The notes under the pieces: model-generated
Told to the model about the DNA's origin: nothing
What the model saw: the letters and a program-made list of their open reading frames with translations, nothing else
The model's database searches: none
Assembly (NCBI GenBank): GCA_046732465.1
Contig: JBKPND010000063.1
Span: forward strand, 1 to 6,632
Length of the DNA stretch: 6,632 nucleotides
Direction of reading: 5' to 3'
DNA from: DASUPK01 sp046732465
GTDB taxonomy: Bacteria; Actinomycetota; Thermoleophilia; Solirubrobacterales; 70-9
Made by a program: the position numbers and the translations under genes
Part shown: piece after piece, positions 6,583 through 6,632 of the stretch
Layout: each line of letters opens with the position of its first letter
Numbering within the stretch: position 1 is the first letter of the stretch

Positions 6583-6632
6583 ATGTCCAAGGAGAAGTTC
6601 GATCGCGATAAGCCGCACGTGAACGTCGGCAC
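6583..6632 (+). CDS. tuf: Translation elongation factor Tu (EF-Tu), N-terminal start only; partial
   Basis: The window ends 16 codons into this gene. The visible residues MSKEKFDRDKPHVNVG match the conserved EF-Tu start (usually M-[AS]-K-x-K-F-x-R-x-K-P-H-x-N-[VI]-G), which leads directly into the G1 loop of the GTPase domain outside the window. EF-Tu carries aminoacyl-tRNA to the ribosomal A site as a GTP complex. Position after fusA is the expected one. The ATG has the strong AAAGGAG just upstream, which suits a very highly expressed gene. The rest of the protein cannot be assessed here. Confidence 0.96.
   Translation, partial: MSKEKFDRDKPHVNVG

Overview
This window is high-GC bacterial chromosome carrying the classical str (streptomycin) translation cluster in the order rpsL (S12) - rpsG (S7) - fusA (EF-G) - tuf (EF-Tu, first 16 codons only), all on the + strand. 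The base composition, the frequent GTG starts, the weak or absent Shine-Dalgarno sequences at several genes and the ribosomal protein sequences suggest an actinobacterium. A deep-branching group such as Thermoleophilia/Solirubrobacterales is my best guess, but it is inferred from general character and not from a database match.

Layout from left to right: (1) positions 1-215, the 3' end of a + strand gene with a very acidic tail, probably the end of rpoC; (2) 216-366, an intergenic stretch with two hairpins, one a perfect 14-bp stem; (3) 367-1685, a minus-strand set of three closely spaced genes, transcribed HAD-like hydrolase, then a small one-helix membrane protein, then a VOC/glyoxalase-fold protein; (4) a 37-bp divergent gap; (5) rpsL and rpsG, 2 bp apart; (6) 2579-4158, a second minus-strand set of two membrane proteins that are clear tandem paralogs, joined by a GTGA start/stop overlap and converging on the last bases of rpsG; (7) 4159-4371, the fusA leader, with a GC hairpin and a convincing intrinsic terminator about 70 nt before the fusA ATG; (8) fusA; (9) a 96-bp AT-richer leader; (10) the start of tuf.

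The core genes are ordinary and intact: S12 and S7 of the small subunit, and the translocase EF-G and the aminoacyl-tRNA carrier EF-Tu that work on the ribosome. The unusual part is the architecture. The normally contiguous + strand run is interrupted by two antisense cassettes. The second one separates rpsG from fusA by about 1.8 kb, so fusA probably has its own promoter and its own leader control. I found no CRISPR array, tRNA, rRNA, insertion sequence or phage feature. The best candidates for undescribed biology are the paired four-helix membrane proteins, the terminator-bearing fusA leader, and a folded element just past rpsG.
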